From Clostridia bacterium (GTDB taxonomy: Bacteria; Bacillota; Peptococcia; Peptococcales; BICA1-8): a DNA stretch of 48,647 nt. Positions within the stretch are counted from its first letter, which is position 1. Each line of letters starts with the position of its first letter. Positions 34,134 to 42,726 of the stretch are shown here, piece after piece. The stretch lies in the NCBI GenBank assembly GCA_030154225.1, contig JASKKI010000011.1, forward strand, positions 1-48,647, written 5' to 3'. The position numbers and the translations under genes were made by a program. Under the pieces are notes generated by a model. That model worked only from the letters and a program-made list of their open reading frames with translations. It made no database searches and was not told where the DNA came from.

Positions 34134-35657
34134 ATGGTAATAAATCCAGATCTTATACTTACTGTTCTTACTAAACTTTTTAGTTTTGAGACATTGTTAG
34201 CTCTATTTGCAGGAACATTGGGTGGAATGATAATAGGGTCCCTTCCTGGTCTAAGTGCTACTATGGGAGTTGCTTTATTGATTCCTGTTACCTTTGGTAT
34301 GGATCCAGTGGCTGGTCTAACAATGTTATCGGCTATTTATACTTCTGCTGTATATGGAGGTTCCATTTCTGCGATTCTAATCCATACCCCGGGAACTCCG
34401 GCTTCCGCTGCCACTGCCTTAGACGGTTATCAGATGACCTTGCGTGGTGAAGGTTTAAAAGCCATGGGAATTACTACTATATCATCAATGATAGGTGGTT
34501 TTCTTAGTGCAGTAGCATTATTGTTTCTAGCTCCTCCGTTGTCATTAATATCGTTAAAATTTAATGCTCCCGAATATTTTCTAATAGCTATATTTGGATT
34601 AACCATAATTGGTAGTTTAACTACAGGTTCAATTATTAAAGGTTTATCTGCTGGGGTTATTGGCTTAATAGTAGGATTGATTGGGACAGATATTATAACT
34701 GGATTTCCCCGTTATACTTTTGGGCTAACACCATTAGAATCCGGTATTGCCCTGGTCCCGGCAATGATTGGATTGTTTTCATTATCACAGGTTTTAATAC
34801 AAGTAGAAGAATTAGGAAAAGTTGATAAAGAAAAAGTTATGGCAGAATTAAAAGGTAGAGTTCTTCCAACCTGGAAAGAATTTAAAAGTATTTTTATTAC
34901 TATAATCAGATCAAGTATTTTAGGAATATTTGTTGGCATACTACCTGGAGCAGGTGGTGATATCGGTTCTTGGGTAGGATATAACGAAGCCAAAAGGTTT
35001 TCCAAAAATCCTGAAAAGTTTGGTACTGGATGTATTGAAGGTGTAGCAGCTCCCGAGGCTGCAAATAACGCTGTTACCGGTGGAGCTCTCATTCCTTTAT
35101 TGACCTTGGGTATTCCGGGTAGTTCAACAACGGCAGTGTTGCTTGGTGGATTAATTATTCAGGGACTCATTCCCGGTCGTGAGTTATTTACAACCCATGC
35201 CAAGATTACGTATACTGTTATTTTTGGTTTTATGCTTGCCAATATTTTAATGGGAATCTGCGGGTTATTGGCTGCTAAACATATAGTGAAAGTAACTAAA
35301 ATCCCTTCGGCAGTATTAGGTCCAATTATAGTAGTTTTATCAGTAGTAGGTTCTTATGCCATAAATAATAATATCTTTGACGTTTATGTAATGGTTGCTT
35401 TTGGTATAATCGGCTATTTTATGAGAAAAACCGGTTTCCATCCGGCACCTGTAGTTTTGGCCCTCATTTTAGGACCGATGGCTGAAAATGGTTTAAAACA
35501 ATCTTTTGTTTTATCAAAAGGGAATTTACTAGGATATTTTTTGGGTCGCCCAATTTGTATAGTATTAATTATTTTAATTGTATTAGCAATAGCCTCTCCA
35601 ATGATCTTAAGTAAGCTAGAACAAAAGAGAAAAAGAGAAGTACAAGCACAAGCATAA
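34134..35657 (+). CDS. tctA: TTT-family large membrane subunit (TctA)
   Basis: A 507-residue, about 12-helix permease. The TctA signature GTLGGMIIGSLPGLSATMGVALLIPVTFGMDP is near residue 25, with the family's later ILPGAGGDIGSWVGYNEAKRFSKNPEKFGTGCIEGVAAPEAANNAVTGGALIPLLTLGIPGSSTTAVLLG. The ATG at 34134 follows AAAGGAGG with a rather long spacer (13 bases). It carries the solute delivered by TctC. The substrate is unknown but, given the downstream dehydrogenases, probably a hydroxy(di)acid. Confidence 0.94.
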   Translation: MVINPDLILTVLTKLFSFETLLALFAGTLGGMIIGSLPGLSATMGVALLIPVTFGMDPVAGLTMLSAIYTSAVYGGSISAILIHTPGTPASAATALDGYQMTLRGEGLKAMGITTISSMIGGFLSAVALLFLAPPLSLISLKFNAPEYFLIAIFGLTIIGSLTTGSIIKGLSAGVIGLIVGLIGTDIITGFPRYTFGLTPLESGIALVPAMIGLFSLSQVLIQVEELGKVDKEKVMAELKGRVLPTWKEFKSIFITIIRSSILGIFVGILPGAGGDIGSWVGYNEAKRFSKNPEKFGTGCIEGVAAPEAANNAVTGGALIPLLTLGIPGSSTTAVLLGGLIIQGLIPGRELFTTHAKITYTVIFGFMLANILMGICGLLAAKHIVKVTKIPSAVLGPIIVVLSVVGSYAINNNIFDVYVMVAFGIIGYFMRKTGFHPAPVVLALILGPMAENGLKQSFVLSKGNLLGYFLGRPICIVLIILIVLAIASPMILSKLEQKRKREVQAQA

Positions 35658-35688
35658 AATTAAATTAATAAATGGAGGTTTTTTTAAA

Positions 35689-36654
35689 ATGTCTACAGTA
35701 TTATACTTTGATAAAGTTTTTCCAGCTTTCAAAGATCTATTAGAAACTCATAATTCTGATGGTTTAAAACTTGCTTATTGGTATGAAATGTCTGAAACTG
35801 AAAGAGAAGAAGCCTTAAAGGAGGCTGACTATTTTCTGGTTGCAACAACTAAAATTACAAAAGAAATGATTAATAAAGCCTGTAACTTGAAATTGGTACA
35901 AAAGACAGGTATCGGTGTTGATAATATTGATCTGGAAGCAGCTAAAGAATTAAATATACCTGTTTGTAATACTCCAGGTGGTAATGCGGCAGGTGTTGCC
36001 GAATTAACTATTGGGATGATCTTAAGTTTATATAGAAAGTTAAATATTTTAGATAAAGCTACAAAAGAAGGTCAATGGTTAATGTGGGAATACCGTCCTT
36101 CATCCTATGAGATGAATGGTAAAACCCATGGGTTTATTGGTTTTGGAAATATAGGAAGAGAAACTGCAAAACGTTCTCAAGCCTTTGGAACAAATATTAT
36201 TTATTATGATAAGTTTAGATTACCAGAAGATAAGGAAAAAGAATTAGGAGTATCATATATGGAATTGGATGAAGTCCTAAAAAAATCTGACATCATCAGT
36301 TTGCATATTCCCTTGCTTCCCGAAACAAGAGGATTAATTAGTAAAAGAGAACTATCTTTAATGAAGCCTGATGCAATTTTAGTTAATGTATCCCGCGGAA
36401 ATATTGTTGATGAAGAAGCATTAGCCGAAGCTTTACGAAACAAGAAAATAGCCGGTGCTGGAATTGATGTTTGGGCTAGTGAACCTGTAAGTAAAGAAAA
36501 TCCTTTATTAAAGTTTGATAATGTTATCGCAACACCCCATATAGGAGCAGGTACTAGAGATACTTTAAACAAAGTACTGGGTTTAGCATTCCAGAATTTT
36601 TCTTTAATTGAGAATGGAAAGAAACCCAAATTTGTACTTAACGGAGTTGAATAA
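35689..36654 (+). CDS. D-2-hydroxyacid dehydrogenase (NAD-binding, PGDH-like)
   Basis: A 321-residue member of the D-isomer 2-hydroxyacid dehydrogenase family. The Rossmann motif is GFGNIG (151-156). The catalytic triad is R236 in VSRGNIVDE, E265 in DVWASEP and H284 in TPHIGAGT. The family interconverts D-2-hydroxyacids and 2-oxoacids with NAD(P)H; SlcC, the (S)-sulfolactate dehydrogenase, belongs to the same family. The start follows GGAGG. It follows tctA by 31 bases, so it is part of the transporter operon and probably acts on the imported acid. The other dehydrogenases in the operon suggest alternative stereoisomers or steps. Confidence 0.9.
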   Translation: MSTVLYFDKVFPAFKDLLETHNSDGLKLAYWYEMSETEREEALKEADYFLVATTKITKEMINKACNLKLVQKTGIGVDNIDLEAAKELNIPVCNTPGGNAAGVAELTIGMILSLYRKLNILDKATKEGQWLMWEYRPSSYEMNGKTHGFIGFGNIGRETAKRSQAFGTNIIYYDKFRLPEDKEKELGVSYMELDEVLKKSDIISLHIPLLPETRGLISKRELSLMKPDAILVNVSRGNIVDEEALAEALRNKKIAGAGIDVWASEPVSKENPLLKFDNVIATPHIGAGTRDTLNKVLGLAFQNFSLIENGKKPKFVLNGVE

Positions 36655-36786
36655 GGTTACTATTAGTTTTTAGATAATCTATACAAATTGGTTCAATTAA
36701 AAAATATATTTTTCATTAATATTGCTAATAGATTAAAAATTCTTAAAGATGTATGCTAATTTTAAAACTAGAAGGAGTTGAAAAAT

Positions 36787-37662
36787 ATGAGATTATCAAC
36801 AATTAAATTAAATGGAAAAGAAGTTGCATCTGTTGTAACTACTGCAGGCCTTGTTCCTGTAGAAGTAATTAACAAAAAGTTAAACCAAAACTGGTTAACA
36901 GATATGTTTTGGCTAATTAAATCTGGTCAATTAGAAGAATTGAATAACTGGTATCGTGCTGGTGGAAAGGAAAAAATAGAAAATCTTGAAGATGATGCTA
37001 TTCCTAAAGATAAAGCTGACTATGCTCCTCTATATAGACATCCCCGTAAAATATGGGGTATTGGATTAAATTATGTTGATCATGCTGCAGACTTAGCTGA
37101 AAAAGCTCCGAATACAGAACCTGCTAGTTTTATGAAACCAGATACTACAATAATTGGACCAGGCGATATTATTAAAATTCCCTTGCAGTCAAATGGTACC
37201 ACAGCTGAAAGTGAACTAGGTGTAATCTTTGGTAAAGAGTGTAAAGATGTAGAAAAAGTAGACTGGTTAAGTGTTGTTGCTGGTTTTACTACAATTATCG
37301 ATATGACTGCTGAAGATATTCTTCGTAAAAATCCGAGATACTTAACAAGAGCAAAAAGTTTTGATACTTTCTTTAGTTTTGGTCCTGAGTTAGTAACACC
37401 TGATGAAGTTGAAAATGTAATGAATCTAAAAGTAGCTACAGTTATAAATGGAAAAATTCATGCTCAAAACGTTGTATCAAATATGACTTTTCCACCAGAC
37501 TATTTAGTGTCATTCCATTCAAAAGTTATGACAATGCTTCCTGGTGATATTATATCTACAGGTACTCCAAGGGCAGTTCATATAAGTGACGGAGATGTAG
37601 TAGAATGTTGGATTGATGGATTTGAGTCACTTAAAAATCCTGTAAAAGACTTAAAAAAATAG
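36787..37662 (+). CDS. Fumarylacetoacetate hydrolase family protein
   Basis: A 291-residue FAH-family enzyme. Members hydrolyse or decarboxylate/isomerise acylpyruvates and related 2-oxo-acids. Metal ligands are E141 and E143 (TTAESELGVIFG) and D172 (IDMTAED). WGIGLNYVDHA (90-100) and LSTGTP-like ISTGTPRAV close the active site; the latter is a common FAH signature. ATG 36787 follows GAAGGAG; an in-frame TTG at 36778 overlaps that site. It lies between a hydroxyacid dehydrogenase and the SDR-like gene, so a 2-oxoacid C-C cleavage or isomerisation step in the same pathway is plausible. Confidence 0.88.
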   Translation: MRLSTIKLNGKEVASVVTTAGLVPVEVINKKLNQNWLTDMFWLIKSGQLEELNNWYRAGGKEKIENLEDDAIPKDKADYAPLYRHPRKIWGIGLNYVDHAADLAEKAPNTEPASFMKPDTTIIGPGDIIKIPLQSNGTTAESELGVIFGKECKDVEKVDWLSVVAGFTTIIDMTAEDILRKNPRYLTRAKSFDTFFSFGPELVTPDEVENVMNLKVATVINGKIHAQNVVSNMTFPPDYLVSFHSKVMTMLPGDIISTGTPRAVHISDGDVVECWIDGFESLKNPVKDLKK

Positions 37663-37674
37663 GAGGGATGAATT

Positions 37675-38463
37675 ATGGATTTAGGTTTAAAGGATAAGTC
37701 GGTTATAGTTTTAGCATCTAGTGCAGGATTAGGGAAAGCAGCAGCTTTAGAGTTTGCTAAAGAAGAAGCTAATGTAATGTTATTTAGTCCTTTTGAAGAT
37801 GAATTAAAAGAAGCTCAAGCCGAAATTAAAGAAGCAACAGGTAATGAACCTCTTTATACAGTTGGAGATTTAACTAAATATGAGGATATTAAGAAAGTTG
37901 TTAACAATACAGCTGAAAAGTTTGGTACAGTTCATGTATTAGTTAATAACACTGGTGGTCCACCTGCCGGAACTTTTGATAAGTTTGATGATGAGGCATG
38001 GCAAAAAGCTTATGAGTTAACTTTATTAAGCTTTATTAGAAGTATCAGAGAGGTTCTTCCTTACATGAAAAAACAGGGTTGGGGAAGAATAGTTAACTAT
38101 ACTTCTTCTTCTGTTAAACGGGTATTAGATAATCTCATTCTATCAAATACTTTCAGGATGGGTGTTTTAGGTTTAAGTAAAACTTTATCTCAAGAATTAG
38201 GTCCAGATAACATTTTAATTAATGTAATGGGTCCTGGAAGAATTGGAACTGCAAGAATGGACTACTTAGATAAAGTAAGAGCCGAGAAAGCTGGAATTAC
38301 TGTTGAAGAAGTTCGTGAAAATACTTGTAAAGGTATACCACTGGGACGTTATGGTCTACCTGAAGAATACGCTAGACTAACTGTTTTCCTTTGCTCAGAA
38401 GCTAATACATATATTACAGGTCAAACAATTTTAGTAGATGGTGGTATGGTAAAAGCTTTCTAA
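37675..38463 (+). CDS. SDR-fold protein lacking the catalytic Tyr and Lys
   Basis: A 262-residue Rossmann-fold protein of the short-chain dehydrogenase family. The nucleotide-binding loop is ASSAGLGKA (14-22) instead of TGxxxGxG, and NNTGGPPAG (91-99) replaces NNAG. The catalytic Ser region SSS (144-146) is present, but the YxxxK motif is replaced by S157-N-T-F-R161, so Tyr and Lys are both gone. A known SDR subgroup resembling beta-ketoacyl-ACP reductase (BKR_like_SDR_like) has the same deviations. It may bind a nucleotide without classical dehydrogenase chemistry. AGGAGGG precedes the start; the gap to the FAH gene is 12 bases. Confidence 0.85.
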   Translation: MDLGLKDKSVIVLASSAGLGKAAALEFAKEEANVMLFSPFEDELKEAQAEIKEATGNEPLYTVGDLTKYEDIKKVVNNTAEKFGTVHVLVNNTGGPPAGTFDKFDDEAWQKAYELTLLSFIRSIREVLPYMKKQGWGRIVNYTSSSVKRVLDNLILSNTFRMGVLGLSKTLSQELGPDNILINVMGPGRIGTARMDYLDKVRAEKAGITVEEVRENTCKGIPLGRYGLPEEYARLTVFLCSEANTYITGQTILVDGGMVKAF

Positions 38464-38497
38464 AGTAATGATAACCCCCTTATTTATTTTTATATTT

Positions 38498-38540
38498 TTA
38501 TAAAGTCTTGCTAGTTATAGTAAGGCTTTATAAATTCTTT
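38498..38540 (+). terminator. Hairpin between the SDR-like and RraA-like genes
   Basis: A long stem (TTATAAAG.CTTGCTA against TAGTAAGGCTTTATAA, with G-T pairs) around GTTA, followed by TTCTTTTT. It may partly end or process the transcript between the two halves of the operon. Confidence 0.55.
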
Positions 38541-38588
38541 TTGAATATTAAGAATTTTTATTATTTTAAATATGTGAGGTGTTAAGTT

Positions 38589-39266
38589 ATGTCAAATGTT
38601 GGATTTCGAATTTATACAAAGGTTGAAAGACCATCTAAAGAACTAGTTGAGGCTTTTAAAGGCCTACCGACTCCTAATATAGCTGATAATATGAGTAGAT
38701 TTTTCTGTGTAGATGCCGCAATTAAGCCAATGAACAGTAAACATTTATTAGGAACTGCTTTAACTGTAAGATCTAGTACTGCAGATAATTTAATGTTCCA
38801 TAAAGCATTAGATATGGCTGAACCGGGAGATGTAATTGTAGTAGACGTACAAGGTGATATGATTAACTCTGTTGCTGGAGAAATTATGATGCGTTATGCA
38901 ATGAAGAGAGGAATAGTAGGCTTTTTAATTGATGGTGCAGTAAGAGACTCAGGAGCACTAAAAAATTTAGATTTTGCTGTATATGCAAGAGGAGCTAATC
39001 CAAAAGGACCTTATAAAGATGGTCCTGGTGAAATAAATGTACCAGTTTCCTGTGGTGGAGTAGTAGTAAATCCTGGAGATATCATTGTTGGAGATGAAGA
39101 TGGAGTAGTAGTTATTACTCCTAAGGATGCGCCTGAAGTCTTAGAAAAGGCCAGAGCTACTTTTGCCAAAGAAGCTAGTATTTTTGAAGCTATTGAAGGG
39201 GGTACTTTAGATAGAAGTTGGGTAGACAAAGTTTTACAGGAAAAGGGATGTGAAATTATTGACTGA
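38589..39266 (+). CDS. RraA/HMG-CHA aldolase family protein
   Basis: A 225-residue protein of the RraA fold. In metal-dependent class II aldolases of this family (4-hydroxy-4-methyl-2-oxoglutarate/CHA aldolase) the Arg and Asp of DGAVRD bind substrate and metal; here R119 and D120 sit in LIDGAVRDSG. The G-E-I-M loop (97-100) and the C-terminal CGGVVVNPGDIIVGDEDGVVVI are also present. The presence of the catalytic residues favours an aldolase or oxaloacetate decarboxylase over the RNase E inhibitor RraA. It could release pyruvate or glyoxylate from a hydroxy-oxo-acid. The start follows GTGAGGTG. Confidence 0.88.
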   Translation: MSNVGFRIYTKVERPSKELVEAFKGLPTPNIADNMSRFFCVDAAIKPMNSKHLLGTALTVRSSTADNLMFHKALDMAEPGDVIVVDVQGDMINSVAGEIMMRYAMKRGIVGFLIDGAVRDSGALKNLDFAVYARGANPKGPYKDGPGEINVPVSCGGVVVNPGDIIVGDEDGVVVITPKDAPEVLEKARATFAKEASIFEAIEGGTLDRSWVDKVLQEKGCEIID

Positions 39267-40317
39267 TCAAGTCAAATATATTCAAGCCGAACCTTTAAGG
39301 GAATATTGTGCAGCTTTGTTTGAAAGTGTAGGAATGCCTAAAGATGATGCTAATATAAATGCCGACAGTTTGGTTGATGCAAACCTTTCAGGGGTAGACT
39401 CCCACGGAGTAAGTAGAATGAGTATCTATTTAAAAAGAATTAGAGAGGGAGTTGTTAAACCTAAATGTGAATTAAAAGTATTACGTGATTTCCCAGCTGG
39501 TGCTGCATTAGATGCAGGTAATGGTATGGGTGCTGTTGCATCATATAAAGCTATGGAAATCGCTTTAGAAAAGGCGAAAGAAGTAGGAACCGCTTTTGTA
39601 ACTGTTAATAATTCTAACCATAATGGGACAGCAGCATATTTTACCAAAATGGCTTTAGAGTATGGTATGATCGGTTTTGCAGCTACTAATGGTCCTTCAC
39701 GGATGGCGCCTTGGGGTGGAAGGGACCCATATTTTGGAACAAATCCTTTTTCAGTAGCTGTACCGGCTGGTAAAGAATTACCTATTATTGTAGATATGGC
39801 TACAAGTGTAGTAGCAAGAGGAAAAATAATATTAGCTGCTAAAAATAATCAAGATATTCCCGAGGGTTGGGCTATGAATAAACAAGGTGAAATTACTACA
39901 AATGCTCAAGAAGCTTTAGAAGGTACGGTACTTCCATTCGGAGGACCCAAAGGATCAGCTATAGCATTGTTAGTTGATATTCTATCTGGTGTTTTATCAG
40001 GAGCTGCATTTGGAACTTATATTAAAGATATGTATGCCAACTTTACGGAACCAACTAATACTGGGCATATTTTTGGGGCAATAAATGTGGATAAATTTAT
40101 CGATTTAGAAATTTTTAAAGAAAATATTGATCAAATAATTAGAGAAATTAAAGAAAATACACCAGCTAGAGGAGTAGAAGAAGTATTTCTGTCCGGGGAA
40201 ATTGAATTTAGAAAAAGACAGCAGAGATTAAAAGAAGGTATTCCTGTTAGCTTACCTGTCTTAAAAGAATTAAGAGATGAGGGAGCTCTAGCTAATATAG
40301 CTTGGACCTTAGAATAG
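39250..40317 (+). CDS. Ldh2-family (malate/L-lactate/sulfolactate-type) dehydrogenase
   Basis: A 355-residue enzyme of the malate/L-lactate dehydrogenase 2 family, distinct from classical Rossmann LDHs. Conserved features are VDSHGVSRM (H52), VNNSNHNGTAAYF (H124) with the NADH-binding region, and MAPWGGRDPYFGTNPFSVAVPAG. Members include ComC, (R)-sulfolactate dehydrogenase, malate and ureidoglycolate dehydrogenases. The GTG start at 39250 overlaps the RraA-like gene by 17 bases, so translation is coupled. With two D-2-hydroxyacid dehydrogenases in the operon, it provides opposite stereochemistry, as in SlcC/ComC pairs. Confidence 0.9.
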   Translation: MKLLTDQVKYIQAEPLREYCAALFESVGMPKDDANINADSLVDANLSGVDSHGVSRMSIYLKRIREGVVKPKCELKVLRDFPAGAALDAGNGMGAVASYKAMEIALEKAKEVGTAFVTVNNSNHNGTAAYFTKMALEYGMIGFAATNGPSRMAPWGGRDPYFGTNPFSVAVPAGKELPIIVDMATSVVARGKIILAAKNNQDIPEGWAMNKQGEITTNAQEALEGTVLPFGGPKGSAIALLVDILSGVLSGAAFGTYIKDMYANFTEPTNTGHIFGAINVDKFIDLEIFKENIDQIIREIKENTPARGVEEVFLSGEIEFRKRQQRLKEGIPVSLPVLKELRDEGALANIAWTLE

Positions 40318-40345
40318 ATAAAAGTTCAGCTAAAGGAGGTCATAA

Positions 40346-41326
40346 ATGAAACCTAAAGTATTTGTAACCAGAAAGATCCCTGAGGTAGGCTTAAAAATGC
40401 TGGAGGAATTTGCTAATATTAAAGTTTGGCAAGGTGAATTACCACCTAGTAGAGAGGTTATATTAGAAGAAATTAAAGAAGTTGATGGCATCGTTTCCTT
40501 ACTTACTGATAAAATTGATGAAGAAGTAATGGATGCTGGAAGAAACTTGAAAGTTATCAGTAATTACGCTGTTGGTTTTGATAATATTGATTTAGATGCT
40601 GCAACAGATAAAGGTATATTTGTTACTAATACTCCTGGCGTACTTTCAGAAACTACTGCCGACTTAGCTTTTGCTTTACTAATGGCAACAGCTAGAAAAG
40701 TTGTTGTAGCAGATAAATTTACCAGAGAAGGTAATTGGAAGACATGGGAGCCTATGAAGTTCTTAGGTCAAGATATACATGGTGCTCAATTAGGCTTAAT
40801 TGGATTTGGCAGAATAGGTTACGAAATGGCCAAAAGGGCTAAAGGTTTTGATATGAAAATTAAATATTATGATTTATCTCGTAATGAGATTGCTGAAAAA
40901 GAGTTAGGGGTACAATATGCTGATATGGATGAAGTGCTGAGAGAATCAGATTTCATAAGCTTACATGTTCCTTTAACTGAAGGTACAAAACACCTTATTA
41001 ACAAAGAAAGTCTTAAAAAAATGAAGAAAAATGCTGTATTAATTAATACGGCAAGAGGACCAGTTGTTAAGGAAGATGATTTATATGAAGCTTTAATTAA
41101 TGGAACTATCTGGGGTGCTGGGTTAGATGTTATGGACCCAGAACCACCTGAAAAAGATAATCCCTTATTTAAATTAGATAATGTAGTTTTATTACCACAT
41201 ATAGCTAGTGCTAGTATAGCTACTAGAAATAAAATGGCTGAGATAGCAGCAGATAATATGCTTGCTGGTCTAAAAGGAAAGGAACCTCCCAATTTAGTTA
41301 ATAAAAGAGTCCTTAAAAAAGTTTAA
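40346..41326 (+). CDS. D-2-hydroxyacid dehydrogenase (glyoxylate/hydroxypyruvate reductase-like)
   Basis: A 326-residue second D-isomer 2-hydroxyacid dehydrogenase. GFGRIG (153-158) is the NAD(P) motif; R237 (NTARGPVV), E266 (DPEPP) and H285 (LPHIASAS) are the catalytic residues. The opening FVTRKIPEVGLKMLEEFANIKVW and the GFDNIDLDAATDKGIFVTNTPGVL segment match glyoxylate reductases (GyaR) of thermophiles and Clostridia. AAAGGAGG precedes the ATG. Last gene of the plus-strand operon. It may reduce glyoxylate or hydroxypyruvate, or oxidise a D-hydroxyacid; direction cannot be told. Confidence 0.9.
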   Translation: MKPKVFVTRKIPEVGLKMLEEFANIKVWQGELPPSREVILEEIKEVDGIVSLLTDKIDEEVMDAGRNLKVISNYAVGFDNIDLDAATDKGIFVTNTPGVLSETTADLAFALLMATARKVVVADKFTREGNWKTWEPMKFLGQDIHGAQLGLIGFGRIGYEMAKRAKGFDMKIKYYDLSRNEIAEKELGVQYADMDEVLRESDFISLHVPLTEGTKHLINKESLKKMKKNAVLINTARGPVVKEDDLYEALINGTIWGAGLDVMDPEPPEKDNPLFKLDNVVLLPHIASASIATRNKMAEIAADNMLAGLKGKEPPNLVNKRVLKKV

Positions 41327-41371
41327 CTTTAATAAGTTAGTAGTCTCCTTTTTAGAAAACTAAAAAAAAAG

Positions 41372-41399
41372 GACCAAATAAATTTTAATTTATTTGGTC
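41372..41399 (-). terminator. Terminator for the minus-strand regulator gene
   Basis: GACCAAATAAATT and AATTTATTTGGTC form a perfect 13-bp inverted repeat with a 2-base centre. On the minus strand it is followed by nine T residues. Confidence 0.85.
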
Positions 41400-41401
41400 T
41401 C

Positions 41402-41438
41402 AGCTTGTCGACAAAGTCTGTGTCGGCAAGCTTTTTTA
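41402..41438 (+). terminator. Terminator for the plus-strand hydroxyacid operon
   Basis: AGCTTGTCGACA (41402-41413) pairs with TGTCGGCAAGCT (41421-41432, one G-T pair) and is followed by TTTTT on the plus strand. It lies immediately beyond the minus-strand terminator. Confidence 0.85.
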
Positions 41439-41467
41439 GTATATAATTGGTTATACAAATAAGTACA

Positions 41468-42679
41468 TTATTGAATAGCTACATTCATTACAGGTTGATT
41501 TTCCTTTAATGAAGAGGAGTGTTTCAATAATAAAAGTATTTTTAGTTCCATAGCTTCGGAAAAAATTCTTGGATCTCGCTTAGTTATTTTGAATATTTTA
41601 TCTAAACGATAAAGTAAGGTGTTTCTATGAACAAATAGGATTCTTGCTGTCTCACTTATATTTAGATTACATTCAAAAAATACTTCTAGAGTATATAAAA
41701 GTGTACTATCTAAAATACAGTCAAAAGATTTTTCTTTATCCCCGATTATATTTTTCAAGAAATTATCTGCTACTTTTTGGGGAATATTGTTTAATATTAA
41801 ATCCAAACCAAGCTCATCAAAAAAATAAATGTTCCTTTCTTTTTTAAAATTATTGCCTGTAGATAAAGCTTCACAAGCTTCTTGAAAATTAGTTTTTAAG
41901 GAGTAATAAGATTTATTATTTAATGAACCTATTCCAATTACAGATTCTAAACCAAGTTGTTTTTTAATTGTTGTAATGAAGGTTTTACTAATTCTATTAA
42001 CATTTTTCTTAATTTCGAAATTTTCACTTGTCGGAATAATAGGTACAAAAACTACAAAATTATTACCACCAGTATATGCAGACAAATATTGATCATTACC
42101 ATTTAATACAAACTTTATGCATTTTAATACCTTTTCTTTTTGAATCTGTACATATTGAAAATCTTGTATGTGTATAACAATAGCAATCCTTGGTTTTTTT
42201 AAATCAATACCTAGTAAAGAAGCTCGTTCTCTAAGGGATTGTTCTGTTTCATCCAATTGTTCATAAAGAAGTGTATAGAGAAAATTTTCTAATGCCCTGC
42301 TTTCAAGACTAGTTTGCTTTTCCATTAGTGCGGCTTTTATCATCGTTTCAACTGTCATTTTAGTTAATTTACCGTGAATTTTAATCCTGTTTGGATCTCC
42401 TGCAATTTCCACCGCACCAATTATTTGATTATTTAATTTTAATGGTAAATTTATCCCTAATTTGGCACCTTCGAATTTATTGATATTTTTTGTGGAAATA
42501 ATTATTTCTTTTCCTGTTTTAATTGCTTCATAGGCTCCTTGGTTAAATTTATTAAATCTATCATACTCAGTAGTACCAATAATAGAACCATTCCTGTTGC
42601 ATATAGCAATACTATAACCAATTAGAGAGGATACTATAATTGCAACTTCCTGAGCAATGGGATGTGATAATTGTAACAT
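41468..42679 (-). CDS. CdaR/PucR-family sugar-diacid-type regulator
   Basis: A 403-residue transcriptional activator of the CdaR family. Residues 1-135 form the sugar-diacid recognition domain (SHPIAQEVAIIVSSLIGYSIAICNRNGSIIGTT...GINLPLKLNNQIIGAVEIAGDP). A middle GGDEF-like domain follows, and residues 335-393 form the PucR-type HTH_30 (TLEVFFECNLNISETARILFVHRNTLLYRLDKIFKITKRDPR). CdaR activates glycerate, glucarate and galactarate genes. Its position, converging with the hydroxyacid operon and beside kor genes, suggests control of this locus and that the inducer is a hydroxy acid or diacid. It lies about 50 bases downstream of korC and may share its transcript. Confidence 0.88.
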   Translation of the reverse strand: MLQLSHPIAQEVAIIVSSLIGYSIAICNRNGSIIGTTEYDRFNKFNQGAYEAIKTGKEIIISTKNINKFEGAKLGINLPLKLNNQIIGAVEIAGDPNRIKIHGKLTKMTVETMIKAALMEKQTSLESRALENFLYTLLYEQLDETEQSLRERASLLGIDLKKPRIAIVIHIQDFQYVQIQKEKVLKCIKFVLNGNDQYLSAYTGGNNFVVFVPIIPTSENFEIKKNVNRISKTFITTIKKQLGLESVIGIGSLNNKSYYSLKTNFQEACEALSTGNNFKKERNIYFFDELGLDLILNNIPQKVADNFLKNIIGDKEKSFDCILDSTLLYTLEVFFECNLNISETARILFVHRNTLLYRLDKIFKITKRDPRIFSEAMELKILLLLKHSSSLKENQPVMNVAIQ

Positions 42680-42726
42680 TAAAAATCACCCTTTGTATTT
42701 TTTAATATTACCAGGAACGAGTTCTA

